Shown here in pieces: positions 52,963 through 60,260 of a DNA stretch of 64,000 nucleotides. The stretch spans positions 1 to 64,000 of the forward strand of contig JAATGJ010000068.1 in assembly GCA_015654695.1 (NCBI GenBank). Reading direction: 5' to 3'. The DNA comes from Chitinophagales bacterium. Its GTDB lineage: Bacteria > Bacteroidota > Bacteroidia > Chitinophagales > Chitinophagaceae. Under the pieces are notes generated by a model. That model saw nothing but the letters and a program-made list of their open reading frames with translations. It did not search any database and had not been told where the DNA came from. Each line of letters opens with the position of its first letter. Positions within the stretch are counted from its first letter, which is position 1. The position numbers were made by a program, and so were the translations under genes.

Positions 52963-53460
52963 TCAGTATAGTTCAATCATCATTTCGGGGCCTCCGGGCC
53001 ATTTGCCAAATAATTCTTCTACTTTATTGAACCGGTAGTTGAAAATTTGTTTTATTTGACTTTTTACAAACAGGACATTGGCAAGTTCACCTAAAACCCA
53101 GAGCGGGTTTTTATAATGAACTATATCTGTCATTTCCACGCCACCTTCAATAGCTTTGAAATGATGCTGGTGATGCCACATGTCGTAGGGGCCGAAACGT
53201 TGTTCATCAACGAAATACTTTTTGTCTTCTACATGCGTGATCTCTGTCATCCAGTAGAGGGGAATACCCAGTAAAGGTTTCACGCTGTATTCAATGATCT
53301 GCCCGGCGTACATTTTCTCCCCGTGATGTTTGGAGATGGTCTTAAAATCCATTTTTGCTGGCGTAATGACCTGTAAATTTGCAGGACTGGAGAAGAAATT
53401 CCATGCCTGTTCTAAACTGATGGGTATTTTCTGTTTGGTTTTGACGGAATGAACAGCCAT
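52963..53460 (-). CDS. SRPBCC family protein
   Basis: 165-residue soluble START-like protein: SVKTKQKIPISLEQAWNFFSSPANLQVITPAKMDFKT is the usual first strand and helices, and DMWHHQHHFKAIEGGVEMTDIVHYKNP the central sheet. Belongs to the ligand-binding cyclase/dehydrase-like group; ligand unknown. It is divergent from the helicase gene (64-base gap), so the two share a regulatory region. Confidence 0.85.
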   Translation of the reverse strand: MAVHSVKTKQKIPISLEQAWNFFSSPANLQVITPAKMDFKTISKHHGEKMYAGQIIEYSVKPLLGIPLYWMTEITHVEDKKYFVDEQRFGPYDMWHHQHHFKAIEGGVEMTDIVHYKNPLWVLGELANVLFVKSQIKQIFNYRFNKVEELFGKWPGGPEMMIELY

Positions 53461-53524
53461 GTTTTTAATTAAGTACGTTAACTTGTCTTAGTAACTGGCA
53501 GCAATGTAAAAAGTTCAGCAACAC

Positions 53525-56500
53525 ATGTCAATTAGTAAAGAAAGATCAGATAAGAAATTCACAGAAGAATATAGCAGGTTGAACGAGCAACAACGTAAAG
53601 CTGTGGACACCATCGAAGGACCGGTGATTGTTAACGCGGGCCCTGGTACAGGGAAAACGCAAATACTCGCACTGCGCATTGGCAATATCCTGCAGCAAAC
53701 GGATACTAACCCCGGCAATATACTTTGCCTCACCTATACTGACAACGGCGCTATTGAAATGCGCAACCGCCTGCTGAAGATCATAGGCGCCGCCGCTTAT
53801 AAGATCCGGATACATACTTTCCACTCCTTCTGCAACGAAGTGATACAGGACAATCTTACCTATTTCGGCAAAATGAATTTAGAACCGATAGGCGACCTGG
53901 AAGAGATAGACCTTTTTTATAAACTTATTGACAGCATAGAAAAAGACAACCCGCTGAAACGTTTCCGTGGCGAAGTGTATTATGAAAAAGACCGGCTAAA
54001 ATCATTATACAGCCTTATCAAGAAAGAAGCCTGGACAATCACCTACCTGAATGAACGCATTGACGCATACCTTGCCGAACTACCTACGAAAGAAGGATTT
54101 TTCTATAAAAAGAAATACAAAGAGTTTAAAGCCGGTGACCCAAAGCCGGCCGCCATCAAAGAAGAAACCACCAGGATGGAAATGCTGCGGGCCGCGGTAA
54201 CCCTGTATCCACGTTACAACAAAATGATGAGCGATGCGGGGCGATATAATTTTGATGATATGATATTATGGGTGCTGGATGCATTTACCAATAATAAAGA
54301 TATGCTGCTGGATTACCAGGAACGGTTTCTTTATTTTCTTGTTGACGAATTCCAGGATACCAGCCGCTCACAAAACCTGTTGCTGCAGCACCTCACCGGA
54401 TACTGGGACATACCGAATGTATTTGTAGTAGGCGATGCTGATCAGAGTATATTTTCATTCCAGGATGCCAATGTAGAAAACATCATTGAGTTTGAAAAAA
54501 AGTATGAAGAACAGATCACCAAGATTGATCTTGTCAATAATTATCGCTCTACCCGCAACATATTAGATACTGCACACCGGCTGATCGTTAACAATACACT
54601 GCGTACCGTATCCCCGGAAAATGATAAACCCTTACTCTCTGCCAATACAAACCTGCTGGGAATTTCCATAGAGCCAGAAATAGCAGAGTACGCCAATACC
54701 GCGCAGGAAGCTATTGATATCGTATTGCAAACAGAAGCATTGGTACAGCAAGGCATCAGCGGAAAAGAGATTGCTATTATTTACCGCAACCATGCGCAGG
54801 TAGCGGAGATCACCCAATTACTGGAAGCAAGAAATATCCCGGTGAATGCAAAAAAGAAAGTGGACCTTTTGCAATTACCTTTTATCAATAATATCATCCG
54901 TTTACTGACATGGATAGATAAAGAAAAGTACATCCCTTATAGCGCCGACGATATTTTATTCCACGTATTGTATTGTGATTTTTTCAAACTGCCCTCATTA
55001 GAAGTTGCCAGGTTAAGTATCGCTGCCAATGAAAAGAACCGGTCATCCAAAGAAGAAACGTATTCAATACGAAGATTGCTGGCGGAATCATCCGTACCTA
55101 AAGCCGATCTCTTCAACCAACCAAATGGTTATTCTGTAAAAGAGATAAGCGATACACTGGAGGGCCTGCTAAAAAATTCGGGTAATGTAACACTGCAACA
55201 CCTGTTAGAATTAGTGATACAGAAAGCCGGCATACTTTCCTTCGTAGTAAACAACCCGGAAAAGCCCTGGCTGATGCAGGTACTGAATGCCTTTTTCAGT
55301 TTTGTAAAAGAAGAAACCAAACGCAAGCCTTCACTCACACTGCATGAATTGCTGGCCAATATAGAAACCATGCGGAAGAATAGGCTGGGCATACCATTAT
55401 ATAAGGTAACCGCCACCGATGATGGCATCAATATGATAACGGCGCATGGTTCCAAAGGATCAGAATATGCGCATGTATTTGTGATTGGCGCCACCAAAGA
55501 CATCTGGGATGAGACCAATGCGGGCAACAACCGCAGCTATAAATTGCCTGATAACCTTATCAGCCATACCAATATCGCCAGCAGCCTGGAAGAAAGCCGC
55601 CGGTTATTCTATGTAGCCATTACCCGTGCTAAAACTCATTTGCATATTTCTTACCCGTTAAAAAATGTAAAAGATAAAGAGCAGGTTAAGAGTAGTTTCG
55701 TGACCGAGATACTGGAAGGTTCATCGCTTCAGCCTGTTCCCAGACAAGTGACGGATACATTGCTGACAGACTATCTTGCCTTGCAGTTTGCTGAAAAAGC
55801 GAGACCAGAAATAAAACTGATCGAAGAGGAGTATATCAATCAATTATTAAAAAGATATACGCTGAGTGTAACGCACCTGAATAATTACCTGAACTGCCCG
55901 TTGAAATTTTATTATCAAAACCTGGTTCGTGTGCCTTCCGCTAAAAATGAAAGCATGGCTTTCGGCAGCGCCGTACATTATGCAGTGGAGATGTTATTCA
56001 AAAAAATGAAAACTAAGGATGGTGCATTCCCCCCGAAGGAAGAACTGTTCAATGATTTCAAATTTTATATGCATACTAATCGCGAAGCATTTACTCCTGA
56101 AGCCTATAAAATAAAACTGGAGTACGGTGAAAAGATACTGCCTGCTTATTACACCTATCATATCCAGCGATGGAATAAGATAGTCATAATTGAAAAAGCG
56201 ATCCGCAACGTGATCGTGCAAAATGTTCCGATCAATGGCAAACTGGATAAACTGGAGTTTAATGGTAAGCAGGTAAACGTAGTGGATTATAAAACCGGGA
56301 AATACGAAAATGCACGCAAGAAATTAGTAACACCCAATGACAAAGAACCCAACGGAGGTGATTACTGGCGCCAGGCAGTTTTTTATAAAATATTACTGGA
56401 TAATGATACGACCAATGACTGGCAAGCCATCAGTACTGAATTTGATTTTATAGAACCGGTAGAAGATGAATATAAAGTAGAGAAGGTCACCATTACCCCG

Positions 56501-56701
56501 GCGGATATTATTACGGTTACCCACCAGATAACGGATACCTGGCAAAAGATACAGAACAAAGAATTCAAAACAGGTTGCGGCAAACCGGATTGTGAATGGT
56601 GCAATTTTGTAAAGGTCAACAAGCTGGCCGTACAACTGCATCCGCAGGAAGAAGATGAGACCCCAGATATAACTGTACTAAATGAACCGGTTGCAGATTA
56701 A
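53525..56701 (+). CDS. UvrD-type helicase fused to a PD-(D/E)XK nuclease with Fe-S-type cysteines
   Basis: 1058-residue DNA repair/recombination enzyme. Superfamily 1 helicase motifs: Walker A GPGTGKT (39-45), LVDEFQD (about 272), DADQSIFSFQ, NYRSTRNI, and motif VI RRLFYVAITRAKTHL. The C-terminal third is a RecB/AddB-like nuclease: FGSAVHYAVE, and VVDYKTGKYENARKK with the catalytic Asp and Lys (about 917-925). One Cys in NYLNCPLKFYY (about 790) and three in CGKPDCEWC (about 1018-1026) fit the Fe-S cluster of AddB-type nucleases. It acts alone here, without a separate AddA/AddB partner in view, similar to standalone helicase-nucleases of Bacteroidota. Confidence 0.92.
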   Translation: MSISKERSDKKFTEEYSRLNEQQRKAVDTIEGPVIVNAGPGTGKTQILALRIGNILQQTDTNPGNILCLTYTDNGAIEMRNRLLKIIGAAAYKIRIHTFHSFCNEVIQDNLTYFGKMNLEPIGDLEEIDLFYKLIDSIEKDNPLKRFRGEVYYEKDRLKSLYSLIKKEAWTITYLNERIDAYLAELPTKEGFFYKKKYKEFKAGDPKPAAIKEETTRMEMLRAAVTLYPRYNKMMSDAGRYNFDDMILWVLDAFTNNKDMLLDYQERFLYFLVDEFQDTSRSQNLLLQHLTGYWDIPNVFVVGDADQSIFSFQDANVENIIEFEKKYEEQITKIDLVNNYRSTRNILDTAHRLIVNNTLRTVSPENDKPLLSANTNLLGISIEPEIAEYANTAQEAIDIVLQTEALVQQGISGKEIAIIYRNHAQVAEITQLLEARNIPVNAKKKVDLLQLPFINNIIRLLTWIDKEKYIPYSADDILFHVLYCDFFKLPSLEVARLSIAANEKNRSSKEETYSIRRLLAESSVPKADLFNQPNGYSVKEISDTLEGLLKNSGNVTLQHLLELVIQKAGILSFVVNNPEKPWLMQVLNAFFSFVKEETKRKPSLTLHELLANIETMRKNRLGIPLYKVTATDDGINMITAHGSKGSEYAHVFVIGATKDIWDETNAGNNRSYKLPDNLISHTNIASSLEESRRLFYVAITRAKTHLHISYPLKNVKDKEQVKSSFVTEILEGSSLQPVPRQVTDTLLTDYLALQFAEKARPEIKLIEEEYINQLLKRYTLSVTHLNNYLNCPLKFYYQNLVRVPSAKNESMAFGSAVHYAVEMLFKKMKTKDGAFPPKEELFNDFKFYMHTNREAFTPEAYKIKLEYGEKILPAYYTYHIQRWNKIVIIEKAIRNVIVQNVPINGKLDKLEFNGKQVNVVDYKTGKYENARKKLVTPNDKEPNGGDYWRQAVFYKILLDNDTTNDWQAISTEFDFIEPVEDEYKVEKVTITPADIITVTHQITDTWQKIQNKEFKTGCGKPDCEWCNFVKVNKLAVQLHPQEEDETPDITVLNEPVAD

Positions 56702-56727
56702 TTATGATTTTAAAAACAATTCATTAC

Positions 56728-56750
56728 CTGCAAACCGACTAAGTTTGCAG
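56728..56750. repeat. Perfect hairpin over the promoter of the Ig-like lipoprotein gene
   Basis: CTGCAAAC and GTTTGCAG form a perfect eight-base inverted repeat with a seven-base loop; the right arm includes most of the -7 element at 56740-56747. It could be an operator or an mRNA hairpin. Confidence 0.45.
56740..56747 (+). promoter_or_regulatory. -7 promoter element of the Ig-like lipoprotein gene
   Basis: TAAGTTTG matches TAnnTTTG and ends ten bases before ATG 56758. No ideal -33 element. Confidence 0.45.
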
Positions 56751-56757
56751 CCTGTAT

Positions 56758-58158
56758 ATGAATGTCAAAAGCCTTATTTCATTTATTGCTCTTTTTATTA
56801 TACTGGCCATCAATGTCGTCAGCGGGCCGGGCTGCGCCAATATTGTTCCGCCTGGCGGGGGATTCAGGGATTCACTTCCTCCTTTATTGACCAAAGCAAG
56901 TCCGCGGGACTCCACTAAAAATTTTGAAGGCAATAAGATCAACCTTTCTTTTGATGAGTTTGTACAGGTGGACAATTTTGAGCAGAACGTACTGGTATCT
57001 CCTGTGCCTAGAAGAACCCCAAGTGCTACCTATAAACTGAACACCATATCCATACGGTTAAGGGATTCATTGGAAGCCAACACCACCTATACTATCAATT
57101 TTGGTGATGCTATCAAAGACGTTAACGAAGGCAACGTGATGAAAAACTTTTCTTATGTCTTCGCTACCGGCCCCACTATTGATTCACTTTCATTCAGCGG
57201 TAATGTGATACTGGCCGAATCCGGTAAAGTTGACTCGACACTGATCGTGATACTTCATACGAAACGGGAAGATTCTGTAGTGATCAAAGAACGTCCCCGC
57301 TACATGACGAAACTGGATGGCAAAGGATATTTTATTTTTCGCAACCTTCCTGCAGGCACTTTTTATGTTTATGCGCTAAAGGATGAAGCAAGGGCATTGC
57401 GCTACCAGAATAATAAACAGCTATTCGCCTTTGCCGATTCGGCGGTGGTGGTAAAGGAAAACACACCTGGTAAAACATTGTATGCCTATGAAGGAGTAAA
57501 GGCAGAACAAACAACACCAGGCACCGGTTCACAAAACGCTGCTGACAAACGATTAAAATACCAGACGACCATCAGCAATAACCGGCACGACCTGCTGAAA
57601 AAATTCAGCTTCCTGTTTGACCGGCCATTGCGAAGATTCGATTCGTCAAAACTGCGTATTGCAACTGATACCCTTTATACTCCAGTTACAGAATATACCT
57701 GGTCAACTGACAGCACTAAGAAAAAACTAACCCTGAATTATTCCTGGCAGGAAAACACCCTGTATCACCTGATCCTTGAAAAAGATTTTGCTACCGATAC
57801 GCTTGGGCACCAGTTATTAAAAGCTGATACGATCAGTTTTACCACTATGGAAAATAAGGAATATGGTAAGCTCTCTCTTCGTTTCCGCAACCTTGATCTT
57901 TCAAAAAATCCTGTATTGCAATTCGTCCAATCTGATGAAGTAGTCAGTTCTTTCCCATTAACGTCAGTTGCGTTTTCCCAGGCCCTTTTCTTACCGGGTG
58001 AATATGAACTCCGCATCCTGAATGATATTAATCAAAATGGCGTATGGGACCCCGGAGAGTTCTTCGGCAAGCACAGGCAACCAGAGACCGTCAAACCCGT
58101 TCAGCGCCGTATCACGGTAAAAGAGAACTGGGATAATGAGATCGAAATAGTTCTATAA
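56758..58158 (+). CDS. Ig-like domain lipoprotein
   Basis: 466-residue surface or periplasmic lipoprotein. A hydrophobic start (LISFIALFIILAINVVSGPGC) ends in a Cys suitable for lipidation, followed by PPGGGFRDSLPPLLTKASPRDSTKNF, the opening of a Big_5/SbsA Ig-like domain (INLSFDEFVQVDNFEQNVLVSP, then NTTYTINFGDAIKDVNEGN). Further beta-sandwich segments follow (RFDSSKLRIATDTLYTPV) and the end carries DINQNGVWDPGEFFG, a Ca-binding-like Asp/Asn turn. Widespread in Bacteroidota; role unknown, possibly envelope structure or gliding-related. Confidence 0.85.
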   Translation: MNVKSLISFIALFIILAINVVSGPGCANIVPPGGGFRDSLPPLLTKASPRDSTKNFEGNKINLSFDEFVQVDNFEQNVLVSPVPRRTPSATYKLNTISIRLRDSLEANTTYTINFGDAIKDVNEGNVMKNFSYVFATGPTIDSLSFSGNVILAESGKVDSTLIVILHTKREDSVVIKERPRYMTKLDGKGYFIFRNLPAGTFYVYALKDEARALRYQNNKQLFAFADSAVVVKENTPGKTLYAYEGVKAEQTTPGTGSQNAADKRLKYQTTISNNRHDLLKKFSFLFDRPLRRFDSSKLRIATDTLYTPVTEYTWSTDSTKKKLTLNYSWQENTLYHLILEKDFATDTLGHQLLKADTISFTTMENKEYGKLSLRFRNLDLSKNPVLQFVQSDEVVSSFPLTSVAFSQALFLPGEYELRILNDINQNGVWDPGEFFGKHRQPETVKPVQRRITVKENWDNEIEIVL

Positions 58159-58228
58159 AGGCACAAGGAGCAAGTTCTCATGGCACAAGCAATAACGCAA
58201 TAAACCCGGCACTTCTGTCTTGTGCCTT
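58158..58228. repeat. Inverted low-complexity repeat between the lipoprotein gene and recR
   Basis: AAGGCACAAG (58158-58167) and CTTGTGCCTT (58219-58228) are perfect inverted repeats, and GGCACAAG recurs between them. The unit resembles dispersed GGCACAAGG sequence found in Bacteroidota intergenic DNA. Confidence 0.55.
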
Positions 58229-58253
58229 GTACCTTCTTTCTTACCTTCGTTTC

Positions 58254-58892
58254 ATGCAATTTTCTTCTTCTCTTCTCGAAAATGCTGTCAGCGAGTTTGC
58301 CAAATTACCGGGTATAGGTAAAAAAACGGCCTTGCGGCTGGTATTGCATTTACTCAAACAGGATACAGGCGATGTCAGCAACTTCAGCGAAGTGATAGCC
58401 CGTATGCGCAGTGAAATAAAATTCTGCCAGCGTTGTTACAATGTAGCCGATGCTGATATATGTTCTATCTGCGCCAACAGTATGCGCAAGCAGGAGATCA
58501 TTTGTGTAGTAGAAAGTATCCGCGATGTAATTGCTATCGAAAGCACCCAGCAATTTAATGGCACTTACCATGTATTAGGCGGCGTTATTTCACCATTGGA
58601 TGGCATTGGCCCTGACCAGTTGAATATTGAATCCTTGGTCAATCGCATTCAAAAAGAAACAACAGCAGAACTCATATTTGCCCTTAACCCTACCATCCAG
58701 GGCGATACTACTATATATTATATACAAAAAAAGCTATCCCCGGGCTCCGGTGGACAGTTGCCCCAGCTCCGTATCACTACTATTGCCCGCGGTATTGCTT
58801 TTGGCGGCGAACTGGAATATGCCGATGAAATGACCCTTGCCCGGAGCCTGCAGAACCGACTCCCGGTCGAAAGCTATGTAGCCAGCAAGTAG
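58254..58892 (+). CDS. recR: Recombination mediator RecR
   Basis: 212-residue recombinational repair protein that with RecO helps load RecA at gapped DNA. The N-terminal helix-hairpin-helix (FAKLPGIGKKTALRLVLHLL), the zinc finger (two CxxC pairs in CQRCYNVADADICSIC, residues about 57-72) and the Toprim domain (ICVVESIRDVIAIE and HVLGGVISPLDGIGPDQL) are in order. Start ATG 58254 gives the usual N-terminus; an in-frame TTG at 58227 falls inside a repeat. Confidence 0.96.
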   Translation: MQFSSSLLENAVSEFAKLPGIGKKTALRLVLHLLKQDTGDVSNFSEVIARMRSEIKFCQRCYNVADADICSICANSMRKQEIICVVESIRDVIAIESTQQFNGTYHVLGGVISPLDGIGPDQLNIESLVNRIQKETTAELIFALNPTIQGDTTIYYIQKKLSPGSGGQLPQLRITTIARGIAFGGELEYADEMTLARSLQNRLPVESYVASK

Positions 58893-58902
58893 CCCTTTAA
58901 CT

Positions 58903-58933
58903 TTTGATATTATTAATACTTATTGTAGCTTTG
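58903..58933 (+). promoter_or_regulatory. Promoter of the metH operon
   Basis: TTTG (58903-58906), 19 bases, TAGCTTTG (58926-58933): an exact Bacteroidota promoter. Transcription should start near 58940, giving a leader of about 225 bases before metH. Confidence 0.68.
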
Positions 58934-58975
58934 CCGCCACAGGCGGATTTGTTTATTGTTCGGCCTGAAAAAACT

Positions 58976-59075
58976 GAACTAATAAACGTCAACGAAACTC
59001 CACTTTAGGTTTCCTAACGTTTATATAGTTCGATTGTTATACTGATGTAACCTATCCGGATAATTACCAGGATAG
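58976..59075 (+). ncRNA. Structured leader of metH, candidate regulatory RNA
   Basis: GAACTAATAAACGT (58976-58989) pairs with ACGTTTATATAGTTC (59017-59031) over 14 base pairs with one bulged A; inside, GAAAC (58994-58998) pairs with GTTTC (59009-59013). A second hairpin follows (CTATCC 59052-59057 with GGATAG 59070-59075). It is in the 5' leader of the methionine synthase operon, where SAM, SAH or cobalamin control would make sense. The conserved cores of the S-box, SAH and cobalamin riboswitches are not seen. Confidence 0.45.
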
Positions 59076-59166
59076 CACAGATCAACTGTTGTTGCGTCCG
59101 CTGGAACATTATTCATCTTTCTTGCGTTGCGTTTTTATGCCTTCGCAGGAAATAAAAAGAAAGAGT

Positions 59167-60165
59167 ATGGATATCAGGCAAGAACTGGAAAAAAGGATAC
59201 TTATCATTGATGGAGCCATGGGTACCATGATACAGCAATATAAACTGGCTGAAGCAGATTACCGGGGCGAACGTTTTAAAGACTGGCCCAGTGATGTAAA
59301 AGGCAATAATGACCTGCTGAACATTACCCAGCCGCATATCATTACCGAGATTCATAAAAAGTACCTGGATGCAGGAGCTGATATTATTGAAACCAATACA
59401 TTCAGCAGCACGGTGATCGCCATGGCTGATTACGGGATGCAGTCGCTGGCTTATGAATTAAATGTAGCTGCCGCTAAGTGTGCCAGGGAAGCCATTAAGC
59501 AATCAGGTAAAGTGGCATGGGTGGCTGGTGCCATCGGACCATTAAATAAAACCCTGTCACTATCTCCTGATGTAAATAACCCGGGTTTCCGTGCTGTTAC
59601 ATTTGATGAAGTAGTTGCCGCTTATTACGAACAGGTAAAAGGTTTAGTAGATGGTGGTGTTGATATTTTATTAATAGAAACGATATTTGATACACTAAAT
59701 GCGAAGGCAGCGATATTTGCTATCAAGAAATACTTCCGTGATACCCAAAAAGAGTCTTTGCCCATCATGATCAGCGGCACCATCACTGATGCATCCGGAA
59801 GAACATTAAGCGGTCAAACACTGGAAGCATTTTATACATCCATCATGCATGCACGGCCTTTAAGCGTAGGATTGAACTGCGCATTAGGCGCAAAAGAAAT
59901 GCGTCCCCACATTGAAGAACTGTCCCAAATAGCCAGTTGCTATGTATCAGCTTATCCTAATGCCGGTTTGCCCAATGCCATGGGCGAATATGATGAAAAC
60001 CCGGAAGACACTGGTCATTACCTGGAAGAATGGGCTAAAGAGGGGTTTGTCAATATCGTTGGTGGATGCTGCGGCACTACGCCGGACCATATTAAACATA
60101 TAGCAGACCATGTAAAAAATATTAAACCAAGACAATTACCCATAGTAGAAAAAGAACTCGTATGA
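59167..60165 (+). CDS. metH: Methionine synthase, homocysteine-binding subunit (split MetH N-terminus)
   Basis: 332-residue homocysteine S-methyltransferase domain. [15 protein letters not shown] is the typical start; zinc-binding Cys residues lie in GLNCALGA and [11 protein letters not shown]. In classic MetH this is the first ~350 residues of a 1200-residue enzyme; here it is a separate gene followed by the rest of MetH 95 bases on, so the two chains must work together. ATG 59167 (preceded by AAAGAAAGAG) gives the expected N-terminus; earlier in-frame starts at 59089 and 59137 add an unconserved 10-26 residues. Same operon as the following two genes. Confidence 0.92.
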   Translation: MDIRQELEKRILIIDGAMGTMIQQYKLAEADYRGERFKDWPSDVKGNNDLLNITQPHIITEIHKKYLDAGADIIETNTFSSTVIAMADYGMQSLAYELNVAAAKCAREAIKQSGKVAWVAGAIGPLNKTLSLSPDVNNPGFRAVTFDEVVAAYYEQVKGLVDGGVDILLIETIFDTLNAKAAIFAIKKYFRDTQKESLPIMISGTITDASGRTLSGQTLEAFYTSIMHARPLSVGLNCALGAKEMRPHIEELSQIASCYVSAYPNAGLPNAMGEYDENPEDTGHYLEEWAKEGFVNIVGGCCGTTPDHIKHIADHVKNIKPRQLPIVEKELV

Positions 60166-60257
60166 CAACTGCCCAGATTTTACTGATCATCTCTATAGCT
60201 ATACTTGTTGTAAACAACTTTTCATTTATTAAAAGGTTGTTTGTAAAAAAGAACTGA
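60162..60257 (+). CDS. 31-residue single-span membrane peptide between the metH halves
   Basis: ATG 60162 overlaps the upstream stop (ATGA) and the frame ends at 60257, three bases before the next metH gene. The peptide has a hydrophobic stretch ([14 protein letters not shown]) and a basic end (KRLFVKKN), so one membrane helix with the C-terminus probably in the cytoplasm. Tight coupling on both sides argues that it is translated. Too short for family assignment; function unknown. Confidence 0.55.
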   Translation: MTTAQILLIISIAILVVNNFSFIKRLFVKKN

Positions 60258-60260
60258 TAC

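Noticed and set aside
58934-59166. SAM-I, SAH or cobalamin riboswitch upstream of metH
   Set aside because: None of the conserved core sequences of these classes is present; kept only as an unclassified structured leader.
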